Below, piece after piece: positions 44,577 to 56,014 of a stretch of DNA of 64,000 bases; position 1 is the first letter of the stretch, and each line of letters starts with the position of its first letter. This stretch comes from Pleurodeles waltl (Eukaryota > Chordata > Amphibia > Caudata > Salamandridae). The DNA lies in NCBI RefSeq assembly GCF_031143425.1, contig NC_090444.1:1317205324-1317269323 (forward strand). Direction: 5' to 3'. Below the pieces are notes generated by a model. That model saw nothing but the letters and a program-made list of their open reading frames with translations. It did no database searches and had not been told where the DNA came from. Made by a program: the position numbers and the translations under genes.

Positions 44577-47168
44577 CCCACTTTGTGTTTTGGGACATTT
44601 CCTGTCGCAGGCGCTAGGACTACCCACACAAGTGAGGTATAATTTTTATCGGGAGACTTGGGGGAACGCTAGGTGGAAGGAAATTTGTGGTTCCTCTCAG
44701 ATTCCAGAACTTTCTGTCACCGAAATGTAAGGAAAATGTGTTTTTTTAGCCAAATGTTGAGGTTTGCAAAGGATTCTGGGTAACAGAACCTGGTCAGAGC
44801 CCCACAAGTCATCCCATCTTGGATTCCCCTAGGTCTCTAGGTTAAAAAAATGCACAGGTTTGGTAGGTTTCCCTAGGTGCCGGCTGAGCTAGAGGCCAAA
44901 ATCTACAGGTAGGCACTTTGCAAAAAACAGCTCTGTTTTCTGTGATGTGTCCACGTTGAGTTTTCGGGCATATCCTGTCGCGGGCGCCAGGCCGACCCAC
45001 ACAAGTGAGGTACCATTTGTATCGGGAGACTTGGGAGAATACTGGGTGGAAGGAAATTTGTGGCTCCTCTCAGATTCCAGAACTTTCTGTCACCGAAATG
45101 TGAGGAAAATATGATTAGCCAAATTTTGAGGTTTGCAAAGGATTCTGGGTAACAGAACCTGGTCAGAGCCCCACAAGTCATGCCATCTTGGATTCCCCTA
45201 GGTCTCTAGTTTTCAAAAATGCACAGGTTTGGTAGGTTTCCCTAGGTGCCGGCTGAGGTAGAGGCCAAAATCTACAGGTAGGCACTTTGCAAAAACAGCT
45301 CTGTTTTCTGTCAAAAAATGGGATGTGCCCACTTTGTGTTTTGGGACATTTCCTGTCGCGGGCGCTAGGACTACCCACACAAGTGATGTACATTTTTATC
45401 GGGAGACTTCGGGGAACGCTAGGTGGAAGGAAATTTGTGGTTCCTCTCAGATTCCAGAACTTTCTGTCACCGAAATGTATGGAAAATGTGTTTTTGTAGC
45501 CAAATGTTGAGGTTTGCAAAGGATTCTGGGTAACAGAACCTGGTCAGAGCCGCACAAGTCATCCCATCTTGGATTCCCCAGGTCTCTAGTTTAAAAAAAT
45601 GCACAGGTTTGGTAGGTTTCCCTAGGTGCCGGCTGAGCTAGAGGCCAAAATCTACAGGTAGGCACTTTGCAAAAAACAGCTCTGTTTTCTGTGATGTGTC
45701 CACGTTGAGTTTTCGGGCATATCCTGTCGCGGGCGCTAGGCCTACCCACACAAGTGAGGTACCATTTGTATCGGGAGACTTGGGAGAATACTGGGTGGAA
45801 GGAAATTTGTGGCTCCTCTCAGATTCCAGAACTTTCTGTCACCGAAATGTGAGGAAAATATGATTAGCCAAATTTTGAGGTTTGCAAAGGATTCTGGGTA
45901 ACAGAACCTGGTCAGAGCCCCACAAGTCACGCCATCTTGGATTCCCCTAGGTCTCTAGTTTTCAAAAATGCACAGGTTTGGTAGGTTTCCCTAGGTGCCG
46001 GCTAAGGTAGAGGCCAAAATCTACAGGTAGGCACTTTGCAAAAACAGCTCTGTTTTCTGTTAAAAAAAGGGATGTGCCCACTTTGTGTTTTGGGACATTT
46101 CCTGTCGCGGGCGCTAGGGCTACCCACACAAGTGAGGTACATTTTTATCAGGAGACTTGGGGGAACGCTGGGTGGAAGGAAATTTGTGGTTCCTCTCAGA
46201 TTCCAGAACTTTCTGTCACCGAAATGTGAGGAAAATGTGTTTTTTTAGCCAAATGTTGAGGTTTGCAAAGGATTCTGGGTAACAGAACCTGGTCAGAGCC
46301 CCACAAGTCACGCCATCTTGGATTCCCCTAGGTCTCTAGTTTTCAAAAATGCACAGGTTTGGTAGGTTTCCCTAGGTGCCGGCTAAGGTAGAGGCCAAAA
46401 TCTACAGGTAGGCACTTTGCAAAAACAGCTCTGTTTTCTGTTAAAAAAAGGGATGTGCCCACTTTGTGTTTTGGGACATTTCCTGTCGCGGGCGCTAGGA
46501 CTACCCACACAAGTGAGGTACATTTTTATCAGGAGACTTGGGGGAACGCTGGGTGGAAGGAAATTTGTGGTTCCTCTCAGATTCCAGAACTTTCTGTCAC
46601 CGAAATGTGAGGAAAATGTGTTTTTTTAGCCAAATGTTGAGGTTTGCAAAGGATTCTGGGTAACAGAACCTGGTCAGAGCCCCACAAGTCACGCCATCTT
46701 GGATTCCCCTAGGTCTCTAGTTTTCAAAAATGCACAGGTTTGGTAGGTTTCCCTAGGTGCCGGCTAAGGTAGAGGCCAAAATCTACAGGTAGGCACTTTG
46801 CAAAAACAGCTCTGTTTTCTGTTAAAAAAAGGGATGTGCCCACTTTGTGTTTTGGGACATTTCCTGTTGCGGGCGCTAGGACTACCCACACAAGTGAGGT
46901 ACATTTTTATCAGGAGACTTGGGGGAACGCTGGGTGGAAGGAAATTTGTGGTTCCTCTCAGATTCCAGAACTTTCTGTCACCGAAATGTGAGGAAAATGT
47001 GTTTTTTTAGCCAAATGTTGAGGTTTGCAAAGGATTCTGGGTAACAGAACCTGGTCAGAGCCCCACAAGTCATCCCATCTTGGATTCCCCTAGGTCTCTA
47101 GTTTAAAAAAATGCTCGGGTTTGGTAGGTTTCCCTAGGTGCCGGCTGAGCTAGAGGCCAAAATCTACA
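44577..47168 (-). repeat. Satellite block 18, reverse orientation
   Basis: 2,592 bp, the counterpart of block 12, including its triplet of 381-bp monomers (near 45909, 46290 and 46671). Near 44955-45020 it carries a different B-core variant from its counterpart. Confidence 0.95.
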
Positions 47169-49775
47169 ATCTACTTGTGGGGCTCTGACCAGGTTCTGTT
47201 ACCCAGAATCCTTTGCAAACCTCAAAATTTGGCTAAAAAAAACACAGTTTCCTCACATTTTGGTGACAGAAAGTTCTGGAATCTGAGAGGAGCCACAAAT
47301 TTCCTTCCACCCAGCGTTCCCCCAAGTCTCCCGATAAAAATGATACCTCACTTGTGTGGGTAGTCCTAGCGACCGCGACAGGAAATTTCCCAAAACACAA
47401 AGTGGGCACATCCCATTTTTGGACAGAAAACAGAGCTGTTTTTTGCAAATTGCCTACCTGTAGATTTTGGCCTCTAACTCAGCCGGCACCTAGGGAAACC
47501 TACCAAACCTGTGCATTTTTGAAAACTAGAGACCTAGGGGAATCCAAGATGTGGTGACTTGTGGGGCTCTGACCAGGTTCTGTTAACCAGTATCCTTTGC
47601 AAACCTCAAAATTTGGCTAAAAAACATATTTTCCTCACATTTCGGTGACAGAAAGTTCTGGAATCTGAGAGGAGCCACAAATTTCCTTCCACCCAGCGTT
47701 CCCCCAAGTCTCCCGATAAAAATGGTATCTCACTTGTGTGGGTAGGCCTAGCGCCCGCGACAGGATATGCCCCAAAACACAACGTGGACACATCACAGAA
47801 AACAGAGCTGTTTTTTGCAAAGTGCCTACCTGTAGATTTTGGCCTCTAGCTCAGCCGGCACCTAGGGAAACCTACCAAACCTGTGCATTTTTGAAAACTA
47901 GAGACCTAGGGGAATCCAAGATGGGGTGACTTGTGGGGCTCTGCCCAGGTTCTGTTACCCAAAATCCTTTGCAAACCTCAAAATTTGGCTATAAAAGCAC
48001 ATTTTCCTCACATTTCGGTGACAGAAAGTTCTGGAATCTGAGAGAAGCCACAAATTTCCTTCTACCCAGCGTTCCCCCAAGTCTCCCGATAAAAATGATA
48101 CCTCACTTGTGTGGGTAGTCCTAGCGCCCGCGACAGGAAATGTCCCAAAACACAAAGTGGGCACATCCCATTTTTTGACAGAAAACAGAGCTGTTTTTTG
48201 CAGAGTGCCTACCTGTAGATTTTGGCCTCTGGCTCAGCCGGCACCTAGGGAAACCTACCAAACCTGTGCATTTTTGAAAACTAGAGACCTAGGGGAAACC
48301 AAGATGGGGTGACTTGTGGGGCTCTGCCTAGGTTCTGTTACCCAGAATCCTTTGCAAACCTCAAAATTTGGCTATAAAAGCACATTTTCCTCACATTTCG
48401 GTGACAGAAAGTTCGGGAATCTGAGAGGAGCCACAAATTTCCTTCCACCCAGCGTTCCCCCAAGTCTCCCGATAAAAATGGTACCTCACTTATGTGGGTA
48501 GGCCTAGCGCCCGCGACAGGATATGCCCCAAAACACAACGTGGACACATCACAGAAAACAGAGCTGTTTTTTGCAAAGTGCCTACCTGTAGATTTTGGCC
48601 TCTAGCTCAGCCGGCACCTAGGGAAACCTACCAAACCTGTGCATTTTTGAAAACTAGAGACCTAGGGGAATCCAAGATGGGGTGACTTGTGGGGCTCTGC
48701 CCAGGTTCTGTTACCCAAAATCCTTTGCAAACCTCAAAATTTGGCTATAAAAGCACATTTTCCTCACATTTCGGTGACAGAAAGTTCTGGAATCTGAGAG
48801 AAGCCACAAATTTCCTTCTACCCAGCGTTCCCCCAAGTCTCCCGATAAAAATGATACCTCACTTGTGTGGGTAGTCCTAGCGCCCGCGACAGGAAATGTC
48901 CCAAAACACAAAGTGGGCACATCCCATTTTTTGACAGAAAACAGAGCTGTTTTTTGCAGAGTGCCTACCTGTAGATTTTGGCCTCTGGCTCAGCCGGCAC
49001 CTAGGGAAACCTACCAAACCTGTGCATTTTTGAAAACTAGAGACCTAGGGGAATCCAAGATGGGGTGACTTGTGGGGCTCTGCCCAGGTTCTGTTACCCA
49101 GAATCCTTTGCAAACCTCAAAATTTGGCTAAAAAAACATATTTTCCTCACATTTCGGTGACAGAAAGTTCGGGAATCTGAGAGGAGCCACAAATTTCCTT
49201 CCACCCAGCGTTCCCCCAAGTCTCCCGATAAAAATGATACCTCACTTGTGTGGGTAGTCCTAGCGCCCGCGACAGGAAATGTCCCAAAACACAAAGTGGG
49301 CACATCCCATTTTTTGACAGAAAACAGAGCTGTTTTTTGCAGAGTGCCTACCTGTAGATTTTGGCCTCTGGCTCAGCCGGCAACTAGGGAAACCTACCAA
49401 ACCTGTGCATTTTTGAAAACTAGAGACCTAGGGGAATCCAAGATGGGGTGACTTGTGGGGCTCTGCCCAGGTTCTGTTACCCAGAATCCTTTGCAAACCT
49501 CAAAATTTGGCTAAAAAAACATATTTTCCTCACATTTCGGTGACAGAAAGTTCGGGAATCTGAGAGGAGCCACAAATTTCCTTCCACCCAGCGTTCCCCC
49601 AAGTCTCCCGATAAAAATGATACCTCACTTGTGTGGGTAGTCCTAGCGCCCGCGACAGGAAATGTCCCAAAACACAAAGTGGGCACATCCCATTTTTTGA
49701 CAGAAAACAGAGCTGTTTTATGCAAAGTGCCTAGCTGTAGATTTTGGCCTCTAGCTCAGCCGGCACCTAGGGAAA
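47169..49775 (+). repeat. Satellite block 19, forward orientation
   Basis: 2,607 bp, the counterpart of block 13, with the same 756-bp pair repeat. Confidence 0.95.
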
Positions 49776-52722
49776 CCCACTTTGTGTTTTGGGACATTTC
49801 CTGTCGCGGGCGCTAGGACTACCCACACAAGTGAGGTATCATTTTTATCGGGAGACTTGGGGGAACGCTGGGTGGAAGGAAATTTGTGGCTCCTCTCAGA
49901 TTCCAGAACTTTCTGTCACCGAAATATGAGGAAAATGTGCTTTTATAGCCAAATTTTGAGGTTTGCAAAGGATTCTGGGTAACAGAACCTGGTCAGAGCC
50001 CCACAAGTCACACCATCTTGGATTCCCCTAGGTCTCTAGTTTTAAAAAATGCACAGGTTTGGTAAGTTTCCCTAGGTGCCGGCTGAGCTAGAGGCCAAAA
50101 TCTACAGGTAGGCACTTTGCAAAAAACAGCTCTGTTTTCTGTGATGTGTCCACGTTGTGTTTTGGGGCATATCCTGTCGCGGGCGCTAGGCCTACCCACA
50201 CAAGTGAGGTACCATTTTTATCGGGAGACTTGGGGGAGCGCTGGGTGGAAGGAAATTTGTGGCTCCTCTCAGATTCCAGAACTTTCTGTCACCGAAATGT
50301 GAGGAAAATATGTTTTTTTAGCCACATTTTGAGGTTTGCAAAGGATTCTGGGTAACAGAACCTGGTCAGAGCCCCAAAAGTCACCCCATCTTGGATTCCC
50401 CTAGGTCTCTAGTTTTCAAAAATGCACAGGTTTGGTAGGTTTCCCTAGGTGCCGGCTGAGCTAGAGGCCAAAATCTACAGGTAGGCACTTTGCAAAAAAC
50501 AGCTCTGTTTTCTGTGATGTGTCCACGTTGTGTTTTGGGGCATATCCTGTCGCGGGCGCTAGGCCTACCCACACAAGTGAGGTACCATTTGTATCGGGAG
50601 ACTTGGGAGAATACTGGGTGGAAGGAAATTTGTGGCTCTTCTCAGATTCCAGAACTTTCTGTCACCAAAATGTGAGGAAAATATGATTAGCCAAATTTTG
50701 AGGTTTGCAAAGGATTCTGGGTAACAGAACCTGGTCAGAGCCCCACAAGTCACCCCATCTTGGATTCCCCTAGGTCTCTAGTTTTCAAAAATGCACAGGT
50801 TTGGTAGGTTTCCCTAGGTGCCGGCTGAGCTTGAGGCCAAAATCTACAGGTAGGCACTTTGCAAAAAACAGCTCTGTTTTCTGTGATGTGTCCACGTTGT
50901 GTTTTGGGGCATATCCTGTCGCCGGCGCTAGGCCTACCCACACAAGCGAGGTACCATTTTTATCGGGAGACTGGGGGGAACGCTGGGTGGAAGGAAATTT
51001 GTGGCTCCTCTTAGATTCCAGAACTTTCTGTCACCGAATTGTGAGGAAAATATGTTTTTTTAGCCAAATTTTGAGGTTTGCAAAGGATTCAGGGTAACAG
51101 AACCTGGTCAGAGCCCCACAAGTCACGCAATCTTGGATTCCCCTAGGTCTCTAGTTTTAAGAAATGCACAGGTTTGGTAGGTTTTCCTAGGTGCCGGCTG
51201 AGGTAGAGGCCAAAATCTACAGGTAGGCACTTTGCAAAAACAGCTCTGTTTTCTGTCAAAAAATGGGATGTGCCCACTTTGTGTTTTGGGACATTTCCTG
51301 TCTCGGGCGCTAGGACTACCCACACAAGTGAGGTACATTTTTATCGGGAGACTTGGGGGAACGCTAGGTGGAAGGAAAATTGTTGTTCCTCTCAGATTCC
51401 AGAACTTTCTGTCACCGAAATGTGAGGAAAATGTGTTTGTTTAGCCAAATGTTGAGGTTTGCAAAGGATTCTGGGTAACAGAACCTGGTCAGAGCCCCAC
51501 AAGTCATCCCATCTTGGATTCCCCTAGGTCTCTAGTTTTAAAAAATGCACAGGTTTGGTAGGTTTCCCTAGGTGCCGGCTGAGCTAGAGGCAAAAATCTA
51601 CTGGTAGGCACTTTGCAAAAAACAGCTCTGTTTTCTGTGATGTGTCCACGTTGAGTTTTCGGCCATATCCTGTCGCGGGCGCTAGGCCTACCCACACAAG
51701 TGAGGTACCATTTGTATCGGGAGACTTGGGAGAATACTGGGTGGAAGGAAATTTGTGGCTCCTCTCAGATTCCAGAACTTTCTGTCACCGAAATGTGAGG
51801 AAAATATGATTAGCCAAATTTTGAGGTTTGCAAAGGATTCTGGGTAACAGAACCTGGTCAGAGCCCCACAAGTCACCCCATCTTGGATTCCCCTAGGTCT
51901 CTAGTTTTCAAAAATGCACAGGTTTGGTAGGTTTCCCTAGGTGCCGGATGAGATAGAGGCCAAAATCTACAGGTAGGCACTTTGCAAAAACAGCTCTGTT
52001 TTCTGTAAAAAAATGGGATGTGCCCACCTTGTGTTTTGGGACATTTCCTGTCGCGGGCGCTAGGACTACCCACACAAGTGAGGTACATTTTTACCGGGAG
52101 ACTTGGGGGAACGCTGGGTGGAAGCAAATCTGTGGTTCCTCTCAGATTCCAGAACTTTCTGTCACCGAAATGTGAGGAAAATGTGTTTTTTTAGCCAAAT
52201 GTTGAGGTTTGCAAAGGATTCTGGGTAACAGAACCTGGTCAGAACCCCACAAGTCATCCCATCTTGGATTCCTCTAGGTCTCTAGTTTAAAAAAATGCTC
52301 AGGTTTGGTAGGTTTCCCTAGGTGCCGGCTGAGCTAGAGGCCAAAATCTACAGGTAGGCACTTTGCAAAAAACAGCTCTGTTTTCTGTGATGTGTCCATG
52401 TTGAGTTTTCGGGCATATCCTGTCGCGGGCGCTAGGACTACCCACACAAGTGAGGTACATTTTTACCGGGAGACTTGGGGGAACGCTGGGTAGAAGGAAA
52501 TTTGTGGCTCCTCTCAGATTCCAGAACTTTTGTCGCCGAAATGTGAGGAAAATGTGTTTATTTAGCCAAATTTTGAGATTTGCAAAGGATTCTGGGTAAC
52601 GAACCTGGTCAGAGCCCCACAAGTCACCCCATCTTGGATTCCCCTAGGTCTCTAGTTTTAAAAAATGCACAGGTTTGGTAGTTTTCCCTAGGTGCCGGCT
52701 GAGCTAGAGGCCAAAATCTACA
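49776..52722 (-). repeat. Satellite block 20, reverse orientation
   Basis: 2,947 bp, 373 bp longer than its counterpart block 14 by one B monomer. It ends at the AATCTACA/ATCTAC junction. Confidence 0.95.
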
Positions 52723-53819
52723 ATCTACTTGTGGGGCTCTGACCAGGTTCTGTTACCCAGAATCCTTTGCAAACCTCAAAATTTGGCTAAAAAAAACACA
52801 TTTTCCTCACATTTCGGTGACAGAAAGTTCTGGAATCTGAGAGAAGCCACAAATTTCCTTCTACCCAGCGTTCCCCCAAGTCTCCCGATAAAAATGATAC
52901 TTCACTTGTGTGGGTAGTCCTAGCGCCCGCGACAGGAAATGTCCCAAAACACAAAGTGGGCACATCCCATTTTTTGACAGAAAACAGAGCTGTTTTTTGC
53001 AGAGTGCCTACCTGTAGATTTTGGCCTCTGGCTCAGCCGGCACCTAGGGAAACCTACCAAACCTGTGCATTTTTGAAAACTAGAGACCTAGGGGAATCCA
53101 AGATGGGGTGACTTGTGGGGCTCTGCCCAGGTTCTGTTACCCAGAATCCTTTGCAAACCTCAAAATTTGGCTAAAAAAACATATTTTCCTCACATTTCGG
53201 TGACAGAAAGTTCGGGAATCTGAGAGGAGCCACAAATTTCCTTCCACCCAGCGTTCCCCCAAGTCTCCCGATAAAAATGATACCTCACTTGTGTGGGTAG
53301 TCCTAGCGCCCGCGACAGGAAATGTCCCAAAACACAAAGTGGGCACATCCCATTTTTTGACAGAAAACAGAGCTGTGTTTTGCAGAGTGCCTACCTGTAG
53401 ATTTTGGCCTCTGGCTCAGCCGGCACCTAGGGAAACCTACCAAACCTGTGCATTTTTGAAAACTAGAGACCTAGGGGAATCCAAGATGGGGTGACTTGTA
53501 GGGCTCTGCCCAGGTTCTGTTACCCAGAATCCTTTGCAAACCTCAAAATTTGGCTAAAAAAAACATATTTTCCTCACATTTCGGTGACAGAAAGGTCGGG
53601 AATCTGAGAGGAGCCACAAATTTCCTTCCACCCAGCGTTCCCACAAGTCTCCCGATAAAAATGATACCTCACTTGTGTGGGTAGTCCTAGCGCCCGCGAC
53701 AGGAAATGTCCCAAAACACAAAGTGGGCACATCCCGTTTTTTGACAGAAAACAGAGCTGTTTTATGCAAAGTGCCTCGCTGTAGATTTTGGCCTCTAGCT
53801 CAGCCGGCACCTAGGGAAA
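52723..53819 (+). repeat. Satellite block 21, forward orientation
   Basis: 1,097 bp, the counterpart of block 15 but without the extra C. Confidence 0.95.
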
Positions 53820-56014
53820 CCCACTTTGTGTTTTTGGGACATTTCCTGTCGCGGGCGCTAGGACTACCCACACAAGTGAGGTATCATTTTTATCGGGAGA
53901 CTTGGGGGAACGCTGGGTGGAAGGAAATTTGTGGCTCCTCTCAGATTCCAGAACTTTCTGTCACCGAAATATGAGGAAAATGTGCTTTTATAGCCAAATT
54001 TTGAGGTTTGCAAAGGATTCTGGGTAACAGAACCTGGTCAGAGCCCCACAAGTCACCCCATATTGGATTCCCCTAGGTCTCTAGTTTTAAAAAATGCACA
54101 GGTTTGGTAAGTTTCCCTAGGTGCCGGCTGAGCTAGAGGCCAAAATCTACAGGTAGGCACTTTGCAAAAAACAGCTCTGTTTTCTGTGATGTGTCCACGT
54201 TGTGTTTTGGGGCATATCCTGTCGCGGGCGCTAGGCCTACCCACACAAGTGAGGTACCATTTTTATCGGGAGACTTGGGGGAGCGCTGGGTGGAAGGAAA
54301 TTTGTGGCTCCTCTCAGATTCCAGAACTTTCTGTCACCGAAATGTGAGGAAAATATGTTTTTTTAGCCACATTTTGAGGTTTGCAAAGGATTCTGGGTAA
54401 CAGAACCTGGTCAGAGCCCCAAAAGTCACCCCATCTTGGATTCCCCTAGGTCTCTAGTTTTCAAAAATGCACAGGTTTGGTAGGTTTCCCTAGGTGCCGG
54501 CTGAGCTAGAGGCCAAAATCTACAGGTAGGCACTTTGCAAAAAACAGCTCTGTTTTCTGTCAAAAAATGGGATGTGCCCACTTTGTGTTTTGGGACATTT
54601 CCTGTCGCGGGCGCTAGGACTACCCACACAAGTGAGGTATCATTTTTATCGGGAGACTTGGGGGAACGCTGGGTGGAAGGAAATTTGTGGCTCCTCTCAG
54701 ATTCCCGAACTTTCTGTCACCGAAATGTGAGGAAAATGTGTTTGTTTAGCCAAATGTTGAGGTTTGAAAAGGATTCTGGGTAACAGAACCTGGTCAGAGC
54801 CCCACAAGTCATCCCATCTTGGATTCCCCTAGGTCTCTAGTTTTAAAAAATGCACAGGTTTGGTAGGTTTCCCTAGGTGCCGGCTGAGCTAGAGGCCAAA
54901 ATCTACAGGTAGGCACTTTGCAAAAAACAGCTCTGTTTTCTGTGATGTGTCCACGTTGAGTTTTCGGCCATATCCTGTCGCGGGCGCTAGGCCTACCCAC
55001 ACAAGTGAGGTACCATTTGTATTGGGAGACTTGGGAGAATACTGGGTGGAAGGAAATTTGTGGCTCCAATCAGATTCCAGAACTTTCTGTCACCGAAATG
55101 TGAGGAAAATATGATTAGCCAAATTTTGAGGTTTGCAAAGGATTCTGGGTAACAGAACCTGGTCAGAGCCCCACAAGTCACGCCATCTTGGATTCCCCTA
55201 GGTCTCTAGTTTTCAAAAATGCACAGGCTTGGTAGGTTTCCCTAGGTGCCGGCTGAGGTAGAGGCCAAAATCTACAGGTAGGCACTTTGCAAAAACAGCT
55301 CTGTTTTCTGTAAAAAAATGGGATGTGCCCACCTTGTGTTTTGGGACATTTCCTGTCGCGGGCGCTAGGACTACCCACACAAGTGAGGTACATTTTTACC
55401 GGGAGACTTGGGGGAACGCTGGGTGGAAGGAAATCTGTGGTTCCTCTCAGATTCCAGAACTTTCTGTCACCGAAATGTGAGGAAAATGTGTTTTTTTAGC
55501 CAAATGTTGAGGTTTGCAAAGGATTCTGGGTAACAGAACCTGGTCAGAGCCCCACAAGTCATCCCATCTTGGATTCCCCTAGGTCTCTAGTTTAAAAAAA
55601 TGCTCAGGTTTGGTAGGTTTCCCTAGGTGCCGGCTGAGCTAGAGGCCAAAATCTACAGGTAGGCACTTTGCAAAAAACAGCTCTGTTTTCTGTGATGTGT
55701 CCATGTTGAGTTTTCGGGCATATCCTGTAGCGTGCGCTAGGCCTACCCACACAAGTGAGGTATCATTTTTATCGGGAGACTTGGGGGAACGCTGGGTAGA
55801 AGGAAATTTGTGGCTCCTCTCAGATTCCAGAACTTTTGTCGCCGAAATGTGAGGAAAATGTGTTTATTTAGCCAAATTTTGAGATTTGCAAAGGATTCTG
55901 GGTAACGAACCTGGTCAGAGCCCCACAAGTCACCCCATCTTGGATTCCCCTAGGTCTCTAGTTTTAAAAAATGCACAAGTTTGGTAGTTTTCCCTAGGTG
56001 CCGGCTGAGCTAGA
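53820..56014 (-). repeat. Satellite block 22, reverse orientation
   Basis: 2,195 bp. The first 700 bp follow block 20 (offset about 4,045), a partial further copy of the series beyond macro-repeat copy 2. It ends at GAGCTAGA, joined directly to TAAAAATGG of a forward monomer, a junction not seen elsewhere. Confidence 0.93.

Larger units (their letters stand above)
40959..54020. repeat. Macro-repeat copy 2, about 13.04 kb
   Basis: Tandem copy of 28290-40958, in the same orientation, with the same series of inversion junctions. By eye the two copies differ at only scattered single bases apart from one extra 373-bp monomer (about 50730-51102) and a cluster of changes near 44955-45020. The match fades near 54020-54050. 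Confidence 0.88.
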
